6,524 bases of DNA from Accumulibacter sp. Its GTDB lineage: Bacteria; Pseudomonadota; Gammaproteobacteria; Burkholderiales; Rhodocyclaceae. Below the pieces are notes generated by a model. The model saw only the letters and a list, made by a program, of their open reading frames with translations. It had not been told where the DNA came from and did no database searches. This document shows, in pieces, positions 1 to 5,709 of this stretch (positions within the stretch are counted from its first letter, which is position 1; the number at the start of each line of letters is the position of its first letter). The stretch lies in NCBI GenBank assembly GCA_031267455.1, contig JAIRZC010000028.1, forward strand, positions 1 through 6,524. The letters are read 5' to 3'. A program made the translations under genes and the position numbers.

Positions 1-1
1 A

Positions 2-397
2 TGGAAGCCCTTTGACGAAACCAATTACGCGAGCCGCCTGTGCCTTGGAATCGACCGTAAACGTAATGGAATCATCATGCTGGATTCGGATATGGTCGAA
101 GGCACCGAGTTCCAGCTTATGTACCGCACGCCAGACCTCGACTATATGCCCAACCGCGTCGAAAAGCTCTGGCCGGAAGGGCGCAGACCCGTATTTGCCT
201 TTTACATCAACTGCGCGGGCAGGGCGGCCGCCTATGCGGGACTTGATCTCGAAGATGCTTTCGTCGTTCAGGAAATCGTCGCGGACCGCGTTCCGCTGAT
301 GGGAATTTATGCCGGTGGGGAAATCGCTCCGGTCAATGGCGTTCCGACTTCCCTGAGCCGGACGGGGGTTCTATGCCTGTTCAGTGTACCTCAATAA
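2..397 (+). CDS. FIST C-domain protein, 3' part only
   Basis: The reading frame is open from base 2 and ends with TAA at 395-397, giving 131 residues; the 5' end lies outside the window. The C-terminal motif GIYAGGEIAPVNG, followed by TGVLCLFSV, is the hallmark end of the FIST_C domain (seen). FIST proteins are predicted cytoplasmic ligand sensors, possibly for small molecules such as amino acids, and are often encoded next to or fused with GGDEF or chemotaxis signalling domains (known). Here a diguanylate cyclase gene follows, with its first possible ATG 25 bases inside this gene, so the two are probably co-transcribed and this protein may supply the input for c-di-GMP control (inference). 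The N-terminal FIST_N half cannot be judged. An internal ATG at 77 opens a shorter frame, but the family match extends upstream of it, so it is not the real start. Confidence 0.86.
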   Translation, partial: WKPFDETNYASRLCLGIDRKRNGIIMLDSDMVEGTEFQLMYRTPDLDYMPNRVEKLWPEGRRPVFAFYINCAGRAAAYAGLDLEDAFVVQEIVADRVPLMGIYAGGEIAPVNGVPTSLSRTGVLCLFSVPQ

Positions 398-1593
398 ACA
401 AGATGAAAACGACAGACTCCGATAAAAGGCCGACAATGCCCGAAATGAAGACCCTGCAAAGCGAAAATCACTACTTGCGGGGCATTACTTCGCAAACCAT
501 GTCCCGAATCGTCCTGGTCGATACGCAGATGATCGCCATCCGTCACGAACTGGAGCAAAAAAGGCGCGGTTTTCAGCTGATGTCCGAGCTTGCGCTCACG
601 ATGATGAGCTACGAGGCCGATTACAGGAACGATTTCGTCGTTGTATGCCGCCGCATCAATTCCGCGCTCAACATGCAGCGTACCGTCCTGCTCGCCCCCT
701 GCAAAGACGAGGAAAGCGTTTTCAGCGTCATGATCTCCCAAGGCTATTCCTCGGAAGAACAAGACAGAATCATGAAGATGAAAATCCGCATTGATGAAAA
801 AGCCCTGCTCGACCCCATCAATCCCGTACTGATTACCGGCGCAACACCCGATGACTATCTTGGCTCATTCCGGAAAATCCTTGGCTTACCCTACCTGATT
901 TCATCGCCCATCCTGCTGCACAACGAACTCATCGGAATCCTCGTGACTGGCCGAATCGATGAACAGATGCCTTTCATGCCGCGTCTTGGGCGTAGCGACG
1001 CGGAAACCGTCCAGACGGTGGCTTCGTATCTGGCCGCGATACAGGCCGGACACCGTCTCATCGAAGCCGAAAACCTGGCGAACTACGACCCGCTGACGCG
1101 TCTGCCGAACCTGCGGCGAATGAAGGAGGGTTTACATCAAATTCTGACGATGTCTCGGCGCAACGGGACGCTTGGCGCGGTACTCTTCATTGACCTCGAC
1201 GGCTTCAAGACAGTCAACGATACTTATGGGCACGCGACCGGCGACGCCGTGCTGCACTCGGTTGCTCAGCTTCTTTCCGGATCGATGCGCGAATCGGATC
1301 TCATCGGGCGAATAGGCGGCGACGAATTCATTGCCGTTCTTTCCAACCTCACGTCCAAGAACGATGCCGTTTTCGTCGCCAAGAAAATCATAAAGAAGCT
1401 CGCTCATCCGATCGATGTATTCGGCTCGGCCCGCTGCAGGCTCGGCGCAAGCATCGGTATCTCGATTTTCCCGAACGGCGCGCAGAACGAAGCTTCGCTG
1501 ATAAAGGCCGCCGACGAAGCGATGTATTCGGTCAAAAAGGCGGGAAAAAACGATTATGCCGTAGCGGACCCGGAAAGCTCGATTACCTCCTGA
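373..1593 (+). CDS. Diguanylate cyclase with N-terminal GAF-like sensor domain
   Basis: A 406-residue protein predicted to make c-di-GMP from two GTP. Residues about 25-65 look like a helical coiled segment, about 70-225 resemble a GAF-type sensory domain, and about 235-400 are the GGDEF domain. The domain opens with D-P-L-T-R-L-P-N at about 239, has the metal-site segment DLDGFKTVND at 274-283, and an intact GGDEF signature at 315-319. RESD at 306-309, exactly five residues before GGDEF, is a complete RxxD inhibitory I-site, so product inhibition is expected. There is no EAL domain and no signal peptide or membrane helix, so it is probably cytoplasmic. The start is uncertain: ATG 373 overlaps the FIST gene and has GGGGG four bases upstream, ATG 403 has no clear ribosome site, and ATG 436 has AAAAGG six bases upstream and may be the true start. 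Function is well supported; the signal sensed is unknown. Confidence 0.93.
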   Translation: MPVQCTSINKMKTTDSDKRPTMPEMKTLQSENHYLRGITSQTMSRIVLVDTQMIAIRHELEQKRRGFQLMSELALTMMSYEADYRNDFVVVCRRINSALNMQRTVLLAPCKDEESVFSVMISQGYSSEEQDRIMKMKIRIDEKALLDPINPVLITGATPDDYLGSFRKILGLPYLISSPILLHNELIGILVTGRIDEQMPFMPRLGRSDAETVQTVASYLAAIQAGHRLIEAENLANYDPLTRLPNLRRMKEGLHQILTMSRRNGTLGAVLFIDLDGFKTVNDTYGHATGDAVLHSVAQLLSGSMRESDLIGRIGGDEFIAVLSNLTSKNDAVFVAKKIIKKLAHPIDVFGSARCRLGASIGISIFPNGAQNEASLIKAADEAMYSVKKAGKNDYAVADPESSITS

Positions 1594-1627
1594 AAGCGTA
1601 AAGCGCGATCCGGCATGCGCTTTCAGG
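1589..1627 (+). promoter_or_regulatory. Inverted repeat spanning stop and start of adjacent genes
   Basis: CCTGAAAGCG (1589-1598) and CGCTTTCAGG (1618-1627) are perfect 10-base complements. The 5' arm contains the TGA stop of the cyclase gene and the loop contains the ATG (1615) of the methyltransferase gene. A second, mutually exclusive hairpin pairs AAAGCGC (1600-1606) with GCGCTTT (1617-1623). No T-run follows, so it is not a standard intrinsic terminator. It may limit or couple translation of the downstream gene (inference). Confidence 0.45.
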
Positions 1628-2481
1628 GAGAAGACACGAAAAATCCGCCCCAAGCGTCCGGTGGAAAACCCGTAGCCCAAAGCGGTGAGCTGAGTTTCGA
1701 CGAAAACGGGACGCCGTTTTCAAAGCGCTATGATGACATCTATCACTCTGTCTCTGGCGGTCCCGCGCAGGCGGTTGATGTTTTCCTGGCTGGAAATGCG
1801 CTTCCCGGGCGCTGGCGCGCAAAAAACCGTTTCACTGTTCTCGAAACCGGATTCGGCCTGGGTCTCAACTTCCTTGCAACCTGGAAAGCTTGGAGGGAAG
1901 ACGAGGCCGCGTGCCATGAACTCTCTTACCTCTCGATCGAAAAACACCCACTGACTGTCGAAGAGCTTGCGCAAGCCCACGCCCTCTGGCCTGAATTCTC
2001 CGCACTATCCGAAAAGCTGCGCCGCCGTTGGCCGCCCGTCCCGACCGGAACCCTCATCGATGAATCTGAAGCACGTCTGAGTCTTCATCTATATTTCGGC
2101 GATGCCGTCGACATCTTGCCCATCCTCGAAAAAAAGGCTGTCAAGGCGGATGTTTTTTATCTCGACGGTTTTTCCCCCTCGAAAAATCCGGAACTCTGGA
2201 CGCCGGAAATCTGTCGCCATCTTGCGCGCCTTGCCGCTCCCGATGCCACCCTGGCGACTTGGACCGTCGCCGGAAGCGTTTGCGCCGCGCTGGCGGCGGC
2301 GGGATTCTCTGTCGAAAAACAACCAGGCTTCGGTAGGAAGCGTCATCGCCTGACAGGGCATTATTGCGCGCCTCTCCCAAAACATCCGCCACCCAATACG
2401 AATACCCCTTCCCTTTTTTCTCAGAAGGACGAAAGAAACCCAAAGCCGAATGAGGAGTCGTTTACGGAAGATTGCCCTTGA
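1615..2481 (+). CDS. mnmD: MnmD-like tRNA (mnm5s2U34) methyltransferase, stand-alone
   Basis: A 288-residue protein matching the methyltransferase half of MnmC (DUF752 family), which uses SAM to methylate the 5-aminomethyl group of wobble uridine 34 in tRNA. Visible landmarks are NGTPFS and YDDIYHS near residues 31-45, VFLAGNALPGRW at 56-67, the SAM loop ETGFGLGLNF at 77-86, FYLDGFSPSKNPELW at 181-195, and GFGRKRHRLTGHY at 238-250. Most proteobacterial MnmC proteins continue into an FAD-dependent oxidase domain; here residues 251-288 form only a Pro/Asn-rich tail with no relative I recognise, and then the frame stops. Either this is a natural MnmD, or the oxidase half was lost and the tail is read-through into unrelated DNA. 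The neighbourhood just downstream is eroded, which favours loss. ATG 1615 is the only plausible start, 21 bases after the upstream stop, with a weak ribosome site and the start placed in a hairpin loop. Confidence 0.86.
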   Translation: MRFQGEDTKNPPQASGGKPVAQSGELSFDENGTPFSKRYDDIYHSVSGGPAQAVDVFLAGNALPGRWRAKNRFTVLETGFGLGLNFLATWKAWREDEAACHELSYLSIEKHPLTVEELAQAHALWPEFSALSEKLRRRWPPVPTGTLIDESEARLSLHLYFGDAVDILPILEKKAVKADVFYLDGFSPSKNPELWTPEICRHLARLAAPDATLATWTVAGSVCAALAAAGFSVEKQPGFGRKRHRLTGHYCAPLPKHPPPNTNTPSLFSQKDERNPKPNEESFTEDCP

Positions 2482-2800
2482 TCGCGATGCGCGCAAAGTA
2501 TTGCCCAATTCCATCTCTGAATCGACGGCGCCCACAGTTCCGACGGCTTCGTTCAGCGTCGATCGCACCGGAATCGGCCTACGCTCGATCCGAGGTTGCC
2601 ATGCCGTGTGCCCGTCTCAGCGCGAGATTATGCCACAGGGGTAGATAAGGCCGATCTGACGCGGTGTTCGGTATACCTCTTCGTCATGCAGACGGGCGGT
2701 TTTCCAGCGATCATCGAAGTGCTCTTTGTTTCCGGCGCGGACTGGCAAGAAGCCTTGAGCTTCAACCGTCCGAACATATGCGGTTGCCGTAAATGCAGAG
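2482..2800. other. Non-coding or eroded stretch, no gene recognised
   Basis: No frame on either strand here gives a protein I recognise. On the minus strand one frame runs from an in-frame TAG (2579-2581) to a TAA at 2462-2464, encoding 38 residues ending in GQYFARIAIKGNLP. It continues in the same frame upstream of the TAG to about 2690. This could be the tail of a decayed gene convergent with the methyltransferase gene, but it is not supported strongly enough to call. No tRNA-like fold or strong terminator was seen. The segment lies between the end of the methyltransferase gene and the IS remnant. Confidence 0.4.
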
Positions 2801-2815
2801 AGAGGAGGTTTGATT

Positions 2816-3450
2816 ATGGCGGAATGCAAGAATTGCCACTCGCTGCGGATCATAAAAAGCGGGTTTGCGCGTGGAAAGTAGTGGTACAAATGTAAAGAAT
2901 GCGGCGTACATTTTGTCGAAGGCGACGCGTGGACGAGCGACAAAACCGCGGCGTTGAAAGCGCTGTGCGTGGTGTTTTATTCGTTGGGCAAAAGGTCTTA
3001 CAACCTGCTGGGGAAGATTTTTGGGCGCAACCGTTCGCTGATATACCGCTGGATTCGTGAGGCGGGATTCCGTACCGGGGAGCCGGCGATTGACGGCGAA
3101 ATCACTGAAATTAAGTTCAACGAAATGGGGCATTTTTTGAGTCAAAAAAAGGAAACTTTGTCTCATCAAAGCCATTGATCGCGGCAGCCGGAGGGCGATC
3201 GCATGGGTTCTCGGCGGTCGTGATAACGCAACTTTCCGGCGATTGTATGACAAAGTAAAGCACTTGAAAAACTGCCTGTTTTATACGGACAAAAGGGAGG
3301 CATTTATAAAGGCTTTACCACCGAAGTGGCATGATGGGTAGATCCGGGACGCTTTACGATTGAGCAAAACAACGGCAACACACGACATCATTGGGGCGAT
3401 TTACGCGACGAACCAAGGTCGTCTCGAAGAGTAAAGAAAGGGTGGATTTG
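2816..3450 (+). pseudogene. IS1-family transposase, heavily degraded IS remnant
   Basis: The pieces line up in order with the single-frame IS1-like transposases. They are an N-terminal zinc finger (C4-x2-C7, then CKEC), the helix-turn-helix LGKIFGRNRSLIYRWIREAG, IDGEITEI, KAIDRG, WVLGGRDNATFRRLYDKVKH, FYTD, TIEQNNGNTRHH and GRFTRRTKVVSKS. A strong ribosome site AGAGGAGG (2801-2808) precedes ATG 2816. Damage is extensive: TAG at codon 22 (2879-2881); a change from frame 2 to 3 near the A7 run before 3156; TAG at 3339-3341 with a return to frame 2; and a shift to frame 1 at about 3390 where one T seems missing. The first catalytic Asp is Asn (codon 102, N-E-M-G for the usual D-E-M-W). Homology stops at VDL (3450), so about the last 25 residues and the right end of the element are gone. 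I found no convincing terminal inverted repeats or target duplication. It cannot be active. Confidence 0.85.
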
Positions 3451-3463
3451 GTAGATATATTAT

Positions 3464-3655
3464 TTGCGCATAGAGGCGAAAACAGTCATCGCAAAACTAA
3501 AGGCAGCCGGATGGACGCTGGATCGAATCTCCGGCAGCCATCACATCATGATGAAAGAGGGGAAGGCGGTTTCGGCGCCGACGCATGCCCGTCGGGATAT
3601 TGGCGCGGGCCTTTTATCCGCGATTGTCCGGGAAAGCGGCTTAAAGCTGAAATAA
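3464..3655 (+). CDS. hicA: HicA-type toxin (mRNA interferase), start doubtful
   Basis: A 63-residue frame with the HicA fold signature: TVIAKLKAAGW (7-17), then the SGSHH box (23-27) carrying the catalytic His used for translation-dependent mRNA cleavage, then APTHARRDIGAGLLSAIVRESGL. HicA is normally about 60-80 residues, so the length is right. The weak point is the start. TTG 3464 gives the frame used here but has no good ribosome site, while an ATA at 3470 sits where the usual ATG would fall. The IS remnant ends only about 13 bases upstream, so the native promoter and leader have probably been removed. hicB follows after 9 bases. Because hicB is broken, this gene is probably silent or poorly translated (inference). 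The coding body has no internal stop. Confidence 0.78.
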   Translation: MRIEAKTVIAKLKAAGWTLDRISGSHHIMMKEGKAVSAPTHARRDIGAGLLSAIVRESGLKLK

Positions 3656-3664
3656 GGAGACATC

Positions 3665-3892
3665 ATGGGAATTTGTTATCCCGCAAAAATCGAACCGCAG
3701 GCCGACGGAGGTTTTTTGACCAGTTCGTCGATTTAGAAGACACCTTCACCGAAGGCGAAACACTGGAAGAAGCCCGATTCAATGCGGTTGAAGCGCTTTC
3801 CGAAATGCTGGATTTCCACCTTGAAGCAGGCCACGACTTTCCCATTCTAAGCCTTTTCGTTCCCGGCGCTTACTGCATCGCGCCTGGGGAAG
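3665..3892 (+). pseudogene. hicB: HicB-type antitoxin, frameshifted and truncated
   Basis: ATG 3665 follows the hicA stop by 9 bases and has a good ribosome site, AAGGAGA (3654-3660). The first 18 residues (ICYPAKIEPQADGGFL) match the HicB N-terminus. The match then continues one frame over as QFVDLEDTFTEGETLEEARF and NAVEALSEMLDFHLEAGHDF, then VPGAYCIAPG. One base is missing at or near the T6 run around 3712-3717; without it the native frame ends at a TAG soon after. After about 3892 the reading frame runs on to TGA 4159-4161 but no longer resembles HicB, and the expected C-terminal DNA-binding region is absent. HicB normally binds and neutralises HicA and represses the operon, so this copy should do neither. 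Family identity is clear; inactivation is inferred from the frame change and truncation. Confidence 0.82.
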
Positions 3893-4014
3893 GCCTCTAC
3901 ACGATGAATAACGCCTTACCTCCCCGCTTCAAGGCGACGATATGGCGCTGCGTGAAATGTGCTGTGTTTGACGCGCGGGAAATTCATGCGGGCGCCCATT
4001 TTCCATTTTTGTCT
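3893..4014. other. Unassigned junction between hicB and SNase remnants
   Basis: No recognisable gene. Several minus-strand frames have short open stretches, for example one containing HIVALKRGGKALF, but each is interrupted by stops and I cannot assign a family. It is probably scrap DNA joining two eroded genes. Confidence 0.35.
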
Positions 4015-4138
4015 TTACGAAAACTTCTTTATCTGGGAGAGTCTGACCCTGACTTGCTGGTTCTCGCCACAGAGCGCCCGGAGCGTGTTGCCGTCCGTGA
4101 TGGCGATCGCGAGGCAGGGGAGGAGGGACGTCCGTTCA
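4015..4138 (-). pseudogene. Thermonuclease (SNase)-like N-terminal fragment
   Basis: The minus-strand frame reads LLPCLA, like the end of a signal peptide, then AITDGNTLRALCGENQQVRV and RLSQI, matching the opening strands of secreted SNase-like nucleases (typical pattern: DGDTL, then QQVRVRL, then IDAPE). The frame stops at TAA 4015-4017, just where the family continues with the conserved D-A-P-E and the catalytic Arg and Glu. Those residues are missing in all three frames that follow. There is no start codon and no downstream part, so this is a relic. It lies just downstream of the Sel1 gene on the same strand. Confidence 0.6.
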
Positions 4139-4146
4139 AGGCTTCT

Positions 4147-4247
4147 TCTTCAATCGCTTGAAGTTGTTGCACCCACTCCAATTTCAATTTTTTGGCGTTG
4201 CAGGTAGCGAGGGATCTTCAATCGATCGAAGTTGACGCACCCACTCC
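4147..4247. repeat. Imperfect direct repeat, 33 bases, 68 bases apart
   Basis: 4147-4179 and 4215-4247 match at 29 of 33 positions, ending in an identical GCACCCACTCC. The offset of 68 bases is not a multiple of three, so the two copies are read in different frames of the Sel1 gene, whose stop (4150-4152) lies in the first copy. A small tandem duplication has probably remodelled the 3' end of that gene. Confidence 0.7.
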
Positions 4248-4731
4248 TGTCCTCCAAATCACAGGCTTTTTCAAAGTACAAGAGTGCCTGGTCAATATCT
4301 TTCCTTGTGCCTTCCCCTTTTTCGTACAGGACGCCCAGCTCGTCGCAAGACATACCGCTTCCGCCATCGCAGGCTTTTTGGTGTAACGCGACCGCCTTGA
4401 AGCTGTCTTGCTTGACGCCCTCTCCCCATCTGTACATGGAGCCCAACATGCCGCAACTCGCAGCGCTTCCGCCATCGCAGGCTTTTTGGAATAACGTGGC
4501 CGCCTTGAAGTCGTCTTGTTTTACCCCCTCTCCGACTTTGTACATGAAGCCCAACATGCCGCAAGCCGCATCGCTTCCGCTGTCGCAGGCTTTTTGGTAG
4601 GGCTCGACCACCCTGAAATCATCCTGTTCCGCTTGGGCATGAGCCATTAGGGGCAACATCAAACAAAATACCGCAACCCCTCTCCGTAGTTTCCCGAGAA
4701 TGTTTTTTTGAGCGGGATACATGGTTTCCAT
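4150..4731 (-). CDS. Exported Sel1-repeat, Cys-rich (Hcp-like) protein
   Basis: A 193-residue protein. It begins with a Sec-type signal peptide: KKR-type positive region (K9, K14, R16, R17), a hydrophobic core at about 18-29, and a likely cut near AHA-QA (30-34). It then has four Sel1-like repeats of 36 residues starting at about 44, 80, 116 and 152, the last incomplete. Each repeat has a C-x7-C pair (49/57, 85/93, 121/129, 157/165), the disulfide pattern of Helicobacter cysteine-rich Hcp proteins, so a periplasmic or secreted alpha-solenoid is expected. Such repeats mediate protein binding; no enzyme residues are evident. ATG 4731 is preferred: it lies 2 bases after the repressor stop, with GAGGA inside the repressor's last codons as ribosome site, so translation is probably coupled. 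A TTG at 4755 would overlap the repressor. The last 20 or so residues do not look like Sel1 and may result from the local repeat. Confidence 0.87.
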   Translation of the reverse strand: METMYPAQKNILGKLRRGVAVFCLMLPLMAHAQAEQDDFRVVEPYQKACDSGSDAACGMLGFMYKVGEGVKQDDFKAATLFQKACDGGSAASCGMLGSMYRWGEGVKQDSFKAVALHQKACDGGSGMSCDELGVLYEKGEGTRKDIDQALLYFEKACDLEDRSGCVNFDRLKIPRYLQRQKIEIGVGATTSSD

Positions 4732-4733
4732 AA

Positions 4734-5429
4734 TCAAAAATCCTCGCTTCTCCAAACTTTCAGAACGCGCCCGAAAACCTCGAAATCCATATCGGGCGCA
4801 ATGGTCCAGGACTCGTATTCCCTGTTCGCGGATAGGGCGCGAAGCCCTTGCCCCGGAATTCGTTGCAGGCGTTTTATAAAACCTTCTTTCTCGACCCGGA
4901 AGAAATAAATGGCGTCGAATTCAACCGCATTTATTCCCGTATCCACAATCAGCGGATCTCCGGGATTGAACATGGGTTTCATCGAATCGCCAAATCCGGT
5001 GACGATACAAAGGTTGCTTGCGCCGGTATGGCTTTTGACGTTCTTGTTCAGCCATTCCCTGGATACACTCCAGCTTTGAATGATTCCGGGCTGGTCTCTT
5101 AATATCAGCCCACTCCCCATACCGCCGTCCGTGTCGAACTGGTTGAGCACCATACTGTCTTTGAAATAAGGAAGCCCCCGTTGCGGCCTGTTCAGCGTAA
5201 GTGTCCGCGAATTTTCAACGGACATTTCGCCTTTTCCTGTTTTTATCCAGACTGCCGAGCAGCCTATTTCTTCTTGAGCAAGAATCATCCCTCTCGTTGA
5301 AAGGCCCCGTGATTCCCAGTTATTCACAGTTTGAGGTGACAGACCCAAAAGTTTAGCCAGGTTTGTTTGGCCCTCAATTCCTTGAAGTATCTTTGCGGCT
5401 TTATAGAGCCGTTCCATTTGTTTGTGCAT
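4734..5429 (-). CDS. Phage-type repressor: HTH plus S24/LexA-like peptidase domain
   Basis: A 231-residue protein of normal length for CI-like repressors. Residues about 21-42 (QTNLAKLLGLSPQTVNNW) form an XRE-type helix-turn-helix. Residues about 140-231 are a LexA/UmuD-like S24 domain with the catalytic Ser in GDSM (S149) and the partner Lys in FIKRL (K186), so the Ser-Lys dyad is intact. I do not see an obvious Ala-Gly or Cys-Gly cleavage bond in the hinge (about 70-135), so SOS self-cleavage is possible but not shown. The start is ATG 5429, with AAGGGG upstream on the minus strand. The protein should bind the palindromic region just upstream, controlling its own promoter and the divergent cro-like one (inference). 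The Sel1-repeat gene follows after 2 bases and is probably under the same autoregulated promoter. No other phage genes are visible, so this is likely a domesticated or stranded regulator. Confidence 0.9.
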   Translation of the reverse strand: MHKQMERLYKAAKILQGIEGQTNLAKLLGLSPQTVNNWESRGLSTRGMILAQEEIGCSAVWIKTGKGEMSVENSRTLTLNRPQRGLPYFKDSMVLNQFDTDGGMGSGLILRDQPGIIQSWSVSREWLNKNVKSHTGASNLCIVTGFGDSMKPMFNPGDPLIVDTGINAVEFDAIYFFRVEKEGFIKRLQRIPGQGLRALSANREYESWTIAPDMDFEVFGRVLKVWRSEDF

Positions 5430-5449
5430 TAGAAAATTATCCCCTTACG

Positions 5450-5501
5450 ACATTGAATGTGTTACACGTACTATTGACTTTCCGGTAAACGTTATGTTTA
5501 A
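5450..5501. promoter_or_regulatory. Putative operator region and repressor promoter (minus strand)
   Basis: Three short palindromes lie between the divergent genes: ACATT-G-AATGT (5450-5460, perfect), GTGT-T-ACAC (5459-5467, perfect) and TAAAC-GTTAT-GTTTA (5486-5500, perfect arms). On the minus strand TTTACC (5484-5489) and TGTAAC (5461-5466) are 17 bases apart and could be the repressor promoter, each matching consensus at four of six positions. The palindromes overlap both this and the divergent promoter, as expected for a CI/Cro switch. Which palindrome is bound is unknown. Confidence 0.45.
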
Positions 5502-5502
5502 T
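5474..5502 (+). promoter_or_regulatory. Sigma-70-type promoter toward cro-like remnant and RTX frame
   Basis: TTGACT (5474-5479) and TTTAAT (5497-5502) are separated by exactly 17 bases; each matches consensus at five of six positions. The -10 box overlaps the third palindrome. Transcription would begin near 5509 and read through the cro-like remnant into the RTX-type frame at 5690. Confidence 0.6.
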
Positions 5503-5520
5503 CCAAGGGTGAGCGCAAAA

Positions 5521-5709
5521 TCCAGTGATAAAGAAATCATTGGCGAACTCTGAGTACCAGCGAAATTGGCAAGGCTTCTGGGTTTTGAAGAAGGAAAAGG
5601 AACTCAAAGAGTATACAACTGGGTATCCAGGGGAATTCTATCAAAAGTAAAGGGGCTGTACTAGATTATCCATGATGTTAATGTAAAGTATGGTGATAAC
5701 TCACTGTAA
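5521..5709 (+). pseudogene. Cro-like HTH regulator, dead (two in-frame stops)
   Basis: Frame 1 reads EIIGEL, stop, VPAKLARLLGFEEGKGTQRV, then YNWVSRG, SKVKGLY, stop, and ends at TAA 5707-5709. The helix-turn-helix with Q-R-V-x-N-W-x-x-R-G followed by K-V-K is typical of small Cro-like proteins of about 60-75 residues. The two internal stops are TGA 5551-5553, one change from the Gly codon expected in ELG-VPAKLA, and TAG 5662-5664, one change from a Gln codon. No start codon is usable: ATG 5494 lies upstream of the expected transcription start, and nothing suitable follows. The gene is divergent from the S24 repressor, the standard CI/Cro layout, and is therefore the decayed partner of that switch. 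Its last 20 bases overlap the RTX-type reading frame. Confidence 0.75.

Noticed and set aside
391..762. Minus-strand 123-residue open frame opposite the cyclase gene
   Set aside because: Shadow of a well-supported gene, with no recognisable domain.
3140..3160. A7 run as an IS1-type programmed frameshift site
   Set aside because: IS1 uses a -1 shift, but here reading must move the other way, and other frame changes and stops follow. Decay is the simpler explanation.
3195..4110. Two GCGATCGC palindromes (3195-3202, 4103-4110) as cyanobacterial HIP1
   Set aside because: Only two copies in 6.5 kb, both inside eroded coding sequence, and the gene content is proteobacterial.
3391..4161. A 256-residue plus-strand open frame starting TTG 3391
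   Set aside because: It is a chimera created by frame changes: IS1 transposase tail, then an out-of-frame pass through hicA, then the shifted hicB body and unrelated DNA. It is not a natural fusion protein.
5434..5439. GATAAT as a -10 box giving a leaderless repressor mRNA, as with lambda cI
   Set aside because: No acceptable -35 at 16-18 bases, and a ribosome site is present upstream of the ATG; the promoter further upstream fits better.
5551..5664. TGA and TAG in the cro-like frame as recoding (selenocysteine or read-through)
   Set aside because: Two different stop codons at positions normally Gly and Gln, no start codon, and no visible recoding element; mutation is far more likely.
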